From contig JAGXOB010000102.1 of the NCBI GenBank assembly GCA_019894735.1, positions 1 to 8,119 on the forward strand: DNA of 8,119 nt, written 5' to 3'. A model generated the notes under the pieces. That model saw nothing but the letters and a program-made list of their open reading frames with translations. It did not search any database and was not told the origin of the DNA. Of the stretch, positions 1 through 6,544 are shown piece after piece (the stretch's first letter is position 1; the number at the start of each line of letters is the position of its first letter). The stretch is from Promethearchaeota archaeon. GTDB taxonomy: Archaea > Asgardarchaeota > Lokiarchaeia > Sigynarchaeales > SOKP01. Made by a program: the position numbers and the translations under genes.

Positions 1-219
1 TATACAATAACTCCTTACAGAGTGAACGATAGAACTCATAGAAAAGCTAAGAATTTATTACTTGGAATGGTACAAATAGATGGGAGCAACACATCCATTG
101 TTTATAGGCTTTTGGATTTAGAACCTAGTGATGTAAAAATTGGAATGAAAGTAAAGATAGAATGGGCAGAAAAAACAAAAGGAGACCCTTCGGATATTAA
201 GGGTTTCGTAAAAATGTGA
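1..219 (+). CDS. DUF35-type OB-fold protein, C-terminal part only (5' end outside window)
   Basis: The frame is open from base 1 to the TGA at 217-219, so the gene begins upstream of the window; the GTG at 22 is internal and not a convincing start. The visible 72 residues form an OB-fold half with the pattern 'GMVQIDGSNTS' followed by 'DVKIGMKVKIEWAE'. The same pattern occurs in the complete DUF35 protein at 2640-3170 ('VGMPVKVHWAEN'), so the two are paralogues. DUF35 proteins typically pair an N-terminal zinc ribbon with this OB fold and act as obligatory partners of thiolase-superfamily enzymes on acyl-CoA substrates. The zinc ribbon would lie upstream and cannot be checked. The gene ends 15 bp before the first thiolase-like gene and is probably co-transcribed with it. 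Having two DUF35 genes flanking two thiolase-like genes suggests that each thiolase-like chain may have its own partner. Confidence 0.8.
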   Translation, partial: YTITPYRVNDRTHRKAKNLLLGMVQIDGSNTSIVYRLLDLEPSDVKIGMKVKIEWAEKTKGDPSDIKGFVKM

Positions 220-234
220 GGTGTGATGGATTAA

Positions 235-1377
235 ATGGAAAAAGTAGGAATTGTAGGGTATTACCAGGTAAAATTGAGTTCAGACGCGAATTATGGACGT
301 TATGAAATGATTTTTGAAGCCGTAAGAGGTGCTGTTGATATGGCGGGTCTTAAAAAGAAAGATATTTCTACAGTTATCTCGTGCACTAACGATTATTACG
401 ATGGACGTACTATTTCAAACTGTTTTACGGTCGAAGTTGGTGGAGGATATATGGCCGACGAGAGTAAAGTAGAGATGGATGGTGCCCACGCTGTCTTGTA
501 TGGCTTGATGAGAATTTTATCTGGGAATCACAAATTAGCAGTAGTTTGGGGCGGAAGTATGGCTTCATGTTTTCCGTATCACTCAACTAGGTTATTTGAG
601 ACTGATCCCACTTGGGAAAGACCATTAGCTTATGTCAACGATATTACCTCAGCTGGATTTCAGATGAGATCATACATGGAAAAATATGGAGTTAGTGCTG
701 AAGAAATAGCTAATATTGCAGTAAAAAATAGAAAGAATGCTGCCAAAAATCCTCTAGCACTCGTAGAAGCTCAAAACTCTAATATTAAAGTTGGAGATGT
801 GCTATCTTCTGGTATTTATTCTGATCCTGTTACTGAATTAATGGTTGCACAACCTTGTGATGGTGTTGCTGCTCTATTGTTAGCACCTGAACGACAAGCC
901 TTAAAGATTACTGACAATCCCGTGTGGATTACGGGTGTTGGATATTCTCAAGAAGCCTATTATCTTGGAGATCGTAATTTATATGAAAGCAAATCTATGG
1001 AGTTAGCAGGGAATACCGCATTTGCAAGTGCGGGGATAAAAGATCCAAAGAGTGAAATTGATGTAGCAGAAATATTTGAGGGTTATGCCCACGAGGAGTT
1101 AATTTTATCGGAAGCTTTAGGATTCGCAGAAAAAGGGAAAGGAGCAAATATCAACTCTGAAATTAATGGGGATATCTCAATAAATCCATCTGGTGGAGCA
1201 ATTGGAGGAAATCCCCCTTGTGCAACTGGTTTGATAAGAATAATTGAAGCTGCCAAACAATTGAGGGGAGAGGCAAATGGTTATCAAGTTAATAACGCTA
1301 AAAAAGCGGTTGCTTCAGGTCAAATTGGAATGTGCGCTCAAAATAATATTTTATTCGTATTGGAAGGAGGTAATTAA
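235..1377 (+). CDS. Thiolase-superfamily protein A (SCP-x/acyl-CoA type) lacking canonical catalytic residues
   Basis: A 380-residue protein with a thiolase fold throughout: the N-terminal half ends in 'GLMRILSGN..LAVVWGGSMAS' (90-111), and the C-terminal half carries 'INPSGGAIGGNPPCATGL' (316-333) and 'QLRGEANGYQV' (342-352). In typical thiolases the nucleophile lies in C-x-S-G; here the equivalent is Glu80-Met-Asp-Gly83, with no Cys. The usual E-x-H motif reads EIFEGY (279-284), and the GHP histidine is Asn326. Cys329, in place of the Gly after GHPi, and Cys367, near the usual second Cys, remain. An acyl-CoA-binding role is likely, but classical Claisen condensation or cleavage is doubtful. 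A retro-aldol role like Ltp2 or a structural role is possible; the substrate is unknown. A weak SD (GAGGTG, 218-223) precedes the ATG. Only 2 bp separate it from thiolase-like gene B, which suggests a heteromeric complex. Confidence 0.85.
   Translation: MEKVGIVGYYQVKLSSDANYGRYEMIFEAVRGAVDMAGLKKKDISTVISCTNDYYDGRTISNCFTVEVGGGYMADESKVEMDGAHAVLYGLMRILSGNHKLAVVWGGSMASCFPYHSTRLFETDPTWERPLAYVNDITSAGFQMRSYMEKYGVSAEEIANIAVKNRKNAAKNPLALVEAQNSNIKVGDVLSSGIYSDPVTELMVAQPCDGVAALLLAPERQALKITDNPVWITGVGYSQEAYYLGDRNLYESKSMELAGNTAFASAGIKDPKSEIDVAEIFEGYAHEELILSEALGFAEKGKGANINSEINGDISINPSGGAIGGNPPCATGLIRIIEAAKQLRGEANGYQVNNAKKAVASGQIGMCAQNNILFVLEGGN
1364..1371 (+). promoter_or_regulatory. Strong Shine-Dalgarno site of thiolase-like gene B
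   Basis: AAGGAGGT lies inside the last codons of thiolase-like gene A, 8 bases before the ATG at 1380. It fixes that start and shows that distal operon genes here use SD-led initiation, unlike several first genes in the window that have none. Confidence 0.85.
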
Positions 1378-1379
1378 AA

Positions 1380-2639
1380 ATGGGGAGACAAGTAGCAATA
1401 GCATCAGCTGGTTTTAGTGAACATGCATCTAAACGATCTGATGTTAATATGGCAGAATTGGTAAGTGAAGCAGTCGAAGATTGTTTAAAGAATGCACCTG
1501 GTATAGAACTTGGAGATATTGATGCCTTTGTAAATGGTAATATGCCCGCATTTGAGGGTGTAAATCTGCCAGAATTATGGATGACAGATTGGATGGGGGC
1601 AAGGAATAAACCATTACTAAGAGTAACAACTGGTGGGACAACAGGTGGGACGGTAGCAATATCAGGCTATTACACGGTCGCTGCAGGATTACCGAAAATT
1701 GATACTGTTTTAGCAATAGCTTTTGAACAACAATCTCAAGGCGATACAAGCGTTGGTCTTGGAAGTGTTGCGTATGGGGAAATTTCAGTTCTAAATACAA
1801 TGGGTATCCCTTATGATCAATTATCGCGATTGTTATCTGCGGGAGCAGCAATAGGCGTAGCTGCGTATCAAGCTACAAATTATATGCGAAAAACTCATAC
1901 CACAGAAGAAGATTTAGCAAGAGTTGTTGTACAAAATAGGCATAACGCTGCAAAAACATGGTGGACACATTTAAAAATGCCTGATCTTACGATTGAGGAG
2001 GTGCTCGACACCCCTTACATATCTTTTCCATTAAGATATGGCATGGTTTGTCCCGCTTCAGATGGAGCATGCGCTATGCTTTTTACAACTGAGGAAAAAG
2101 CCAAAGAGATATGCGATATTCCCGTTTATGTAAACGGAGTAGCTAGTGTGGCTAATGAAACAGCTGTACTTGGATACGATGGGAGTGGTACGGGACAGAT
2201 AGATCCATCAGATCAATTAGGTGCCATGAAATCGTCAGAGTTAGCTTATTATCAAGCCGGTATATCTTTCCCAAGAAAAGAAATTGACTACGCTGAAGTA
2301 TATTCTCCTTTCCCAAATCAAGAACTTATGTGGGTTGAAAAACTAGGTCTATTCGAAGAGACAACTGCTCCTAAAATGTACGAAGCTGGAGTAACTGCTT
2401 TAAAGGGGGAACTACCAATAAATTGTTCTGGAGGAGTAAATTCAACTAATGCTATTGGTGCATCAGCAATGGAAAGACCAGCAGAAGCAGCCCTTCAAAT
2501 AATGGGTAAAGCAGATAATCAAGTCCCAAAAACGGTCCATACTTCGATCGGACATGGATGGGGAGGCTCTTTAAATTTATGCACTTTGATGGTCATGTCG
2601 GACGAACCACAGAGAAAATGGAAAAGGGGGGCGATGTAA
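1380..2639 (+). CDS. Thiolase-superfamily protein B (SCP-x/acyl-CoA type) with Gly-rich motif in place of catalytic Cys
   Basis: A 419-residue thiolase homologue, clearly different from its neighbour A. The family order is visible: 'RVTTGGTTGGTVAISGYY' (81-98) where the nucleophile loop belongs, 'DTVLAIAFEQQSQ' (108-120), 'CPASDGACAM' (224-233), 'IDYAEVYSPF' (302-311), 'INCSGGVNSTNAIGAS' (347-362) and 'IGHGWGGSLNLC' (390-401). The C-x-S-G nucleophile is replaced by a Gly/Thr-rich stretch, the E-x-H histidine is Tyr308, and the GHP histidine motif is lost (STNAIG). A glycine-rich loop in this place is, as I recall, known from SCP-x-like thiolase families that work with DUF35 proteins. I infer an acyl-CoA-binding subunit of a complex with A and the DUF35 proteins, possibly an aldolase-type or other C-C lyase; the reaction is not determined. 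The start is fixed by a strong SD. The stop codon directly abuts the next ATG. Confidence 0.85.
   Translation: MGRQVAIASAGFSEHASKRSDVNMAELVSEAVEDCLKNAPGIELGDIDAFVNGNMPAFEGVNLPELWMTDWMGARNKPLLRVTTGGTTGGTVAISGYYTVAAGLPKIDTVLAIAFEQQSQGDTSVGLGSVAYGEISVLNTMGIPYDQLSRLLSAGAAIGVAAYQATNYMRKTHTTEEDLARVVVQNRHNAAKTWWTHLKMPDLTIEEVLDTPYISFPLRYGMVCPASDGACAMLFTTEEKAKEICDIPVYVNGVASVANETAVLGYDGSGTGQIDPSDQLGAMKSSELAYYQAGISFPRKEIDYAEVYSPFPNQELMWVEKLGLFEETTAPKMYEAGVTALKGELPINCSGGVNSTNAIGASAMERPAEAALQIMGKADNQVPKTVHTSIGHGWGGSLNLCTLMVMSDEPQRKWKRGAM
2625..2631 (+). promoter_or_regulatory. G-rich Shine-Dalgarno-like site before the DUF35 gene
   Basis: AGGGGGG lies inside the end of thiolase-like gene B, 8 bases ahead of the ATG at 2640. 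The TAA of B (2637-2639) is immediately followed by this ATG, so translational coupling is likely. Confidence 0.55.
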
Positions 2640-3170
2640 ATGTCAAAATTAACGCAAAGAAAATCTCTCGATTACATTAAAAAAGACTATGTGAGAACGC
2701 GCACAACGCAAGGTAGTTGGTATTTAGCAAGTTATACATTTAAATTCAATATCTCTCATAACAGTCACTTTTTAAAAAAATTGAAAGATAAAAAACTAGT
2801 AGGAAACCAGTGCTCTGGATGTAACAGAGTATTTTTTCCACCTCGATTAGTATGTGGAAAATGCTTAGTTAAACCCGATCAGTGGGTCGATCTTAGAGAA
2901 ACGGGTAGAGTTGCTACATTTGCTATAGTGTATCTAAAAGACCCAGAAACTGGAGAAGTTCAAGAAAAACCAACTGTATTGGTTCAACAAGATGGAGCAG
3001 ATACTGCAATTATAGCGCAATTGAATCCAGAAGTTAATTTTAAAGATACTTATGTTGGAATGCCTGTTAAGGTTCATTGGGCTGAAAATAGGACTGGTGG
3101 ATTAATGGACATTGAGTACTACGATGTATTAGAAGATGATGCTGAAGATATGAATTCATTAGAAGATTAA
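2640..3170 (+). CDS. Zn-ribbon/OB-fold DUF35 protein, acyl-CoA enzyme partner
   Basis: This 176-residue protein shows the complete DUF35 architecture. A basic, helical N-terminal stretch is followed by a rubredoxin-like zinc ribbon with Cys58-x2-Cys61 and Cys72-x2-Cys75 (inside 'NQCSGCNRVFFPPRLVCGKC'). An OB fold covers roughly residues 82-160, with 'GRVATFAIVY' and 'VGMPVKVHWAEN'. The tail is acidic. Proteins of this family form complexes with thiolase-superfamily enzymes, for example in archaeal HMG-CoA synthesis and as the DUF35 part of ChsH2 with the Ltp2 aldolase, and are thought to bridge subunits or channel acyl-CoA. Its zero-base spacing from thiolase-like B makes B and/or A the likely partner. 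It is the last gene of the operon; a T-tract terminator follows directly. Confidence 0.9.
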   Translation: MSKLTQRKSLDYIKKDYVRTRTTQGSWYLASYTFKFNISHNSHFLKKLKDKKLVGNQCSGCNRVFFPPRLVCGKCLVKPDQWVDLRETGRVATFAIVYLKDPETGEVQEKPTVLVQQDGADTAIIAQLNPEVNFKDTYVGMPVKVHWAENRTGGLMDIEYYDVLEDDAEDMNSLED

Positions 3171-3171
3171 G

Positions 3172-3196
3172 TTTTTTTTTCTTTTTTTCTTTTTTT
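3172..3196 (+). terminator. Archaeal oligo-U terminator with three consecutive T-tracts
   Basis: Directly after the DUF35 stop codon come T9, C, T7, C, T7. No GC-rich hairpin precedes them. Hairpin-independent U-tract termination is the usual archaeal mode, and the repeated tracts would make a strong stop that ends the thiolase/DUF35 operon before the nitroreductase gene. Confidence 0.8.
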
Positions 3197-3228
3197 CGTA
3201 AGGTTCGCCTATTCACGATTTTTTAAGC

Positions 3229-3240
3229 AAAAGTATTAAT
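3229..3240 (+). promoter_or_regulatory. Candidate BRE/TATA box of the nitroreductase gene
   Basis: TATTAAT (3234-3240), preceded by the A/G-rich AAAAG, lies 26-32 bp before the ATG at 3266. No SD-like motif precedes that ATG, so a leaderless or nearly leaderless mRNA is implied. This is inferred from spacing alone in AT-rich DNA. Confidence 0.45.
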
Positions 3241-3265
3241 TTCTTTCTTTCACAATTTTTAAAAT

Positions 3266-3790
3266 ATGGAACCAACAAACAATTTGCTGAATTTAATAAA
3301 ATCCCGAAGGTCCGTCAGAAATTTTGTTTATAAAAAAATTGATAACCAAACTATAAAAGAAATAGTAGACTGTGGCCGATGGGCCCCCTCTGGTCAAAAT
3401 AGTCAACCTTGGAAAGTATGCATTGTTTCCCATCCTACCGTTAAGAGATTAATAGCAGAAAATTCAAAGTATGGTGGGATTATTGAAAGTGCTTATTTAA
3501 ATTTGGTCGTGTTCCTAGATCTGGAACGAGGTTACGATCGTGTTAAAGATATTTTAGCTATAGGTGCTTTTATTCAAAATATGCTATTAGCAGTTCATGC
3601 CAAGGGATTAGGTGCAGTTTGGATTGGAGAAATCTTAAAAAATAAAGAAAAAGTAAGCGAGATATTTAAATTTTCTCCAGAAAATTACGAACTTATGGGA
3701 GTCCTCACCGTTGGCTTAATTGACGAGTCACTTGAAAAAAAGGAAGAAAGGAAAAGAAGAGCTCTTGACGAGTTCATAGATTGGTTTTAG
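3266..3790 (+). CDS. Nitroreductase-family FMN-dependent oxidoreductase
   Basis: A 174-residue protein, at the compact end of the nitroreductase family. The N-terminal FMN-binding signature RRSVR is at 14-18, followed by 'APSGQNSQPW' (40-49), which contacts flavin and forms the dimer interface. 'GAFIQNMLLAVHAKGLGAVWIGE' (100-122) is the central family helix and strand, and 'GVLTVG' (145-150) is the usual late strand. Family members reduce nitro, quinone or related electron-poor compounds with NAD(P)H, or serve specialised flavin chemistry; the substrate cannot be read from sequence. The C-terminus is a charged helix (156-170). It stands alone between the operon terminator and a decayed transporter gene and probably has its own promoter. 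Nothing suggests damage. Confidence 0.92.
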   Translation: MEPTNNLLNLIKSRRSVRNFVYKKIDNQTIKEIVDCGRWAPSGQNSQPWKVCIVSHPTVKRLIAENSKYGGIIESAYLNLVVFLDLERGYDRVKDILAIGAFIQNMLLAVHAKGLGAVWIGEILKNKEKVSEIFKFSPENYELMGVLTVGLIDESLEKKEERKRRALDEFIDWF

Positions 3791-3887
3791 AGAGCATACC
3801 TATTCCTAATTTCTTCATAATATGAAACTTTATTATATTTTCTTTGCTTATTTTAATATCTTTCTTAAGGTATCACTTACGATCAGT

Positions 3888-4218
3888 ATGAATGAAACTC
3901 ATAAATTTACGCCTGATTTTAATCGTATGATTAGTATCGTAATGTTCAATACTATGGGCTTTTTTTTCCTTGATTATCTCATTCCCGTAGTAACTAGTCA
4001 AATTCTAGGTGCCTCAGGTTTAGAAATTGGATTAATTATTGCTGTTCAAACTTTGGGGCATATTATTAGTTCTTTTTTTGTTGGATTTCTCACAGATAAG
4101 GTTAAACATAAAAAAACTTTGATAAAGATTGGATTTTTATGTAATTGCTGTTTATCTAATGAAACCTCACTTAACTGAGAAATACAGTGAGAAAAAATCT
4201 TATCGAGACAAAATTTAA
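3888..4218 (+). pseudogene. Decayed MFS transporter: N-terminal helices joined out of frame to an apparent C-terminal tail
   Basis: From ATG 3888 the protein begins like a major facilitator transporter. A first hydrophobic helix (about residues 14-36) is followed by a loop, a second helix (about 46-68) and motif A 'GFLTDKVKHKKTL' (66-78). After 'LIKIGF', near 4134, the frame runs into a short unrelated tail and stops at 4176-4178. In the +1 frame from 4132 to the TAA at 4216-4218 one reads 'DFYVIAVYLMKP' and then a charged end, 'HLTEKYSEKKSYRDKI'. This looks like the last half-helix and cytoplasmic tail of such a transporter. I infer an internal deletion of most of the gene (roughly ten helices), which also changed frame. 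A longer version from ATG 3822 is possible, but its first 22 residues look like translated promoter DNA. The remnant's stop codon overlaps the stop of the convergent MFS gene. Confidence 0.75.
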
Positions 4219-5648
4219 TTCTCTTTTCGAGCGTTATCTGATAATTCAACACTACGCTCTTTTAATATCTCTGAAATTCTTTCCACATCTTTGTTAATCC
4301 ACCGAGTAGCTAATAGCCATAACATTCCTCCAATGATCCCCAATCCCATCGTTATACCAACAGTTAGTTGATAATTATTACTTAATAAAGCCAATATCGC
4401 TCCAGCCATAATGGGTCCAGTACCACTTCCGATATTTTCAAGAAATTGATTGGCGGAGCTAATTGTCCCTTGAGCTTCTGGTAAGTTGATAGCTTGCAAT
4501 ATCGGTGGTTGATTTATATTCCATAATCCAACTATTGCACGTGCAATTAAGGCAATACTTCCTAGTATCCAAAATATAGGAAAAGTCAACAATAATCCAA
4601 TATTCTCTCCTTGAGTTTTGTTTAAATGGGGAAGAGGTAGAAAAAACAATGCTATATAAAACCCAAACAAACCGATATTTGATAAAGCAATCATGTAAAC
4701 TCGATTTTTAATGTTTCTTTTAGCTAACCTGTCTGATATTTTTGCAAACGCTAAAGATCCCAATAAACCCCCCGGCAAACCAAACATGATCATGAAAATA
4801 CTAGATGAAACAGCAGATATATTATGTGGATCGGATTGAATATATGCGATAAACAAGAAATCTGGTATCATTAGCATAATTGTAGTGAAAATACCTTCAG
4901 CAAAAGCGATAATATTAGTAGGAGTAAATATTGTAGATTTGATGGTTTCTTTTTTCAATTTATAATTATAACTAACATCAACATCTAATAGTACTTCACT
5001 TAATTCTTTATGTGTTGACGCACGTTTAGGTTCCTTACCTTTAATAAATATAATAAATCCAAACAAGATGTAAATGATACCTATAATCATGAAATATTCT
5101 CTCCAAAAATAATTTTCAAATAAAACTGCTGATATTACCATTCCAACTATTTGAAAAAGCTGGAACAAAGCTTGCAAAGTACCAAAAAATTGTGATCTCT
5201 CTTCTTCCTTAGTAGAATCGTTTCCAAACGAGTTAATAATTGGCCAAAATCCACCTGTAGCAAATCCTCTAATTAGGCTAAAAACCAAGAAAAAAGTATA
5301 TGTTTGTAAACCTAAACCTTGAGCAACAAATGCATTTAACACAAATCCTGAGCCAAAGATTATTTCGGTAATAGCCATTAATAATTTTCGTGAATACCTG
5401 TCAGCTAAAACTCCAAAGAGGATACCAGAAAACGCTGCTACATAAGTGCTAATACCAACTAATAATCCCATTTCCCCCGAGTGAAATAACCCATCAGACC
5501 AAATTATATTAGAAACTATTAAGAGGTTTATAAATATTGTAGAGAGCGTAAAAGCAAAGGAATTATAAATAATATAACTAGGCCATAATCGTTTAACTAT
5601 GCGAAAAAACCCGACATTGGCTTTTTTTTTAGTTTCACTCTCAATCAT
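4215..5648 (-). CDS. MFS transporter, probable efflux or solute exporter
   Basis: A 477-residue integral membrane protein with about twelve hydrophobic segments in two halves, separated by a charged loop at about 204-240. Motif A is intact after helix 2 (GVLADRYSRKLL, 79-90), and a weaker copy, 'AFAKISDRLAKR', follows in the second half (300-311). 'RGFATGGFWPIINSF' (127-141) matches the family's helix-4 region. The late stretch 'NINQPPILQAINLPEAQGTISSANQF' with 'GSGTGPIMAG' (377-416) resembles spinster-like and multidrug-type MFS proteins, in which the corresponding helices line the channel. The substrate is unknown. ATG 5648 is the first start after a TATA-like box 22-29 bp upstream, with no SD. 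It runs in the same direction as the PAP2 gene, 61 bp behind it, and converges on the decayed MFS gene with overlapping stops. Little similarity to that remnant is apparent. Confidence 0.88.
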   Translation of the reverse strand: MIESETKKKANVGFFRIVKRLWPSYIIYNSFAFTLSTIFINLLIVSNIIWSDGLFHSGEMGLLVGISTYVAAFSGILFGVLADRYSRKLLMAITEIIFGSGFVLNAFVAQGLGLQTYTFFLVFSLIRGFATGGFWPIINSFGNDSTKEEERSQFFGTLQALFQLFQIVGMVISAVLFENYFWREYFMIIGIIYILFGFIIFIKGKEPKRASTHKELSEVLLDVDVSYNYKLKKETIKSTIFTPTNIIAFAEGIFTTIMLMIPDFLFIAYIQSDPHNISAVSSSIFMIMFGLPGGLLGSLAFAKISDRLAKRNIKNRVYMIALSNIGLFGFYIALFFLPLPHLNKTQGENIGLLLTFPIFWILGSIALIARAIVGLWNINQPPILQAINLPEAQGTISSANQFLENIGSGTGPIMAGAILALLSNNYQLTVGITMGLGIIGGMLWLLATRWINKDVERISEILKERSVELSDNARKEN

Positions 5649-5669
5649 ATAAGTAAAAATACTTGAAGC

Positions 5670-5677
5670 ATTTTAAA
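5670..5677 (-). promoter_or_regulatory. Candidate TATA box of the MFS transporter gene
   Basis: On the minus strand TTTAAAAT occupies -29 to -22 relative to the ATG at 5648, and no SD-like motif lies between. This is the spacing expected if transcription starts at or next to the start codon. Confidence 0.5.
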
Positions 5678-5709
5678 GGATTTGTAGCCTAATTATAGGT
5701 TGAAAGAAA

Positions 5710-6351
5710 TTATCTCCAAAAGTGAAATATTTCAGAGAAAATGGGTCCTATCCAATAGTAAAATTCAACCCAATAAACATACGTCCATCCAAGATACAAA
5801 AAAGCGTACAAGAATGCAAAAACGAATCCAAATATAACATCGCTCGGAAAGTGGACTCCTAAAATCAGGCGGGAAAACGCCATTACTACACCCAATCCTA
5901 AAACAATCCCAAAAAAAATCCAATTGTTAAAATAAAAAGCAAAAACCATTCCAAAGAGAAGAAAGAATGTTACATGACCACTTGGAAAAGATTTTCCTTC
6001 AGATTCTGACATCAGGTATGGTATCCTTATAAATTCGTCGTGTTGCTTTACACCCTCTTTCTCAAGCTTAATAAAAGGCCGATTTCTTCTAACAATTCCA
6101 TATCGAATAATTAGATGAATAACCATAGATTGGTCAAATGCTCCTGTGAATAACACAAGCAAATAATAATCTTTTGTTATATAGCCATAAATAAACCACG
6201 ATATCCATACTAAAGCCCAAAAATATAAACTGCCAAAAAAACTAAAAACTTTCGCAAACTGCTTTGTTTTCCTTGAAAAATCGCTCTTATAGAGACTAAG
6301 GAATGTTTTACGATCCCATTCTTCAATTTTTTCGATATAATCAGAAAGCAA
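5710..6351 (-). CDS. PAP2-family membrane phosphatase (lipid/isoprenoid phosphate type)
   Basis: A 213-residue, multi-helix membrane protein with the three-part phosphatase signature: 'RRNRP' (88-92), 'FPSGH' (122-126) and 'SRLILGVHFPSD' (160-171). By family analogy His126, Arg161, His167 and Asp171 form the phosphotransfer site at the membrane surface. The Lys of the first motif (K-x6-RP) falls on Tyr84, with Arg83 next to it, so that position is atypical. PAP2 enzymes dephosphorylate phosphatidic acid, isoprenoid diphosphates or similar lipids; in archaea, recycling of a polyprenyl carrier is one plausible role. The start is inferred as TTG at 6349-6351. The frame is closed by TAG at 6370-6372, there is no ATG before the conserved region, and a TATA-like box lies 22-27 bp upstream. 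The N-terminal 'IEKIEEWDRKTF' is typical of the family. Confidence 0.9.
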   Translation of the reverse strand: MLSDYIEKIEEWDRKTFLSLYKSDFSRKTKQFAKVFSFFGSLYFWALVWISWFIYGYITKDYYLLVLFTGAFDQSMVIHLIIRYGIVRRNRPFIKLEKEGVKQHDEFIRIPYLMSESEGKSFPSGHVTFFLLFGMVFAFYFNNWIFFGIVLGLGVVMAFSRLILGVHFPSDVIFGFVFAFLYAFLYLGWTYVYWVEFYYWIGPIFSEIFHFWR

Positions 6352-6372
6352 CGCAGTAAACCTATTAGACTA

Positions 6373-6378
6373 GTATAT
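6373..6378 (-). promoter_or_regulatory. Candidate TATA box of the PAP2 gene
   Basis: The minus strand reads ATATAC at -27 to -22 relative to the inferred TTG start. There is no SD before the TTG, which favours a leaderless transcript and supports this start choice. Confidence 0.45.
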
Positions 6379-6469
6379 TGAGATTAATCGTAAATTGTGA
6401 TATTAAAACTTTATCCTAATCATAAACGGTTTAATAGTTTTAATCATCTTGATTGGCTCTATTTTACCT

Positions 6470-6506
6470 CTATGTAGTTTCAACATTAACTATGTAGAAT
6501 CAACAA
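6470..6506 (+). promoter_or_regulatory. Tandem dyad repeats, candidate PadR operator
   Basis: CTATGTAGTTTCAAC (6470-6484) and CTATGTAGAATCAAC (6490-6504) match at 13 of 15 bases and start exactly 20 bp apart. Each opens an imperfect dyad: ATGTAGTTTCAACAT at 6472-6486 (ATGT-N7-ACAT) and ATGTAGAATCAACAA at 6492-6506. PadR-family regulators are known to bind ATGT/ACAT-type dyads with a similar spacer. The PadR gene is the second gene of the operon that begins 85 bp downstream. Autoregulation is an inference. Confidence 0.45.
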
Positions 6507-6544
6507 GTTTAAATAAAATATTATTTATTAATTATATAAATATC

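Noticed and set aside
22..219. A complete small 65-residue protein starting at GTG 22
   Set aside because: The frame is open to base 1 and the content is the second half of a DUF35 OB fold, so the GTG is an internal Val codon.
1444..1851. A 135-codon open frame on the minus strand inside thiolase-like gene B
   Set aside because: It lies wholly within a well-supported gene, is full of low-complexity Leu/Gln/His runs typical of antisense frames, and has no recognisable domain.
235..3170. Standard archaeal mevalonate operon (acetoacetyl-CoA thiolase, HMG-CoA synthase, DUF35)
   Set aside because: The gene order is similar, but neither large protein has the catalytic Cys expected of those enzymes, and both resemble SCP-x-type thiolases.
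3822..3887. Extension of the decayed MFS gene to the ATG at 3822
   Set aside because: The extra 22 residues are hydrophobic and aromatic only because the DNA is AT-rich. MFS proteins of this type begin with a short charged segment as from 3888, and the stretch contains TATA-like sequence (TTTTAATAT near 3850) suited to a promoter.
4046..4252. A 68-codon minus-strand frame spanning the MFS remnant and the end of the intact MFS gene
   Set aside because: It is antisense to a clear MFS motif A region, overlaps another gene's end, and has no family features.
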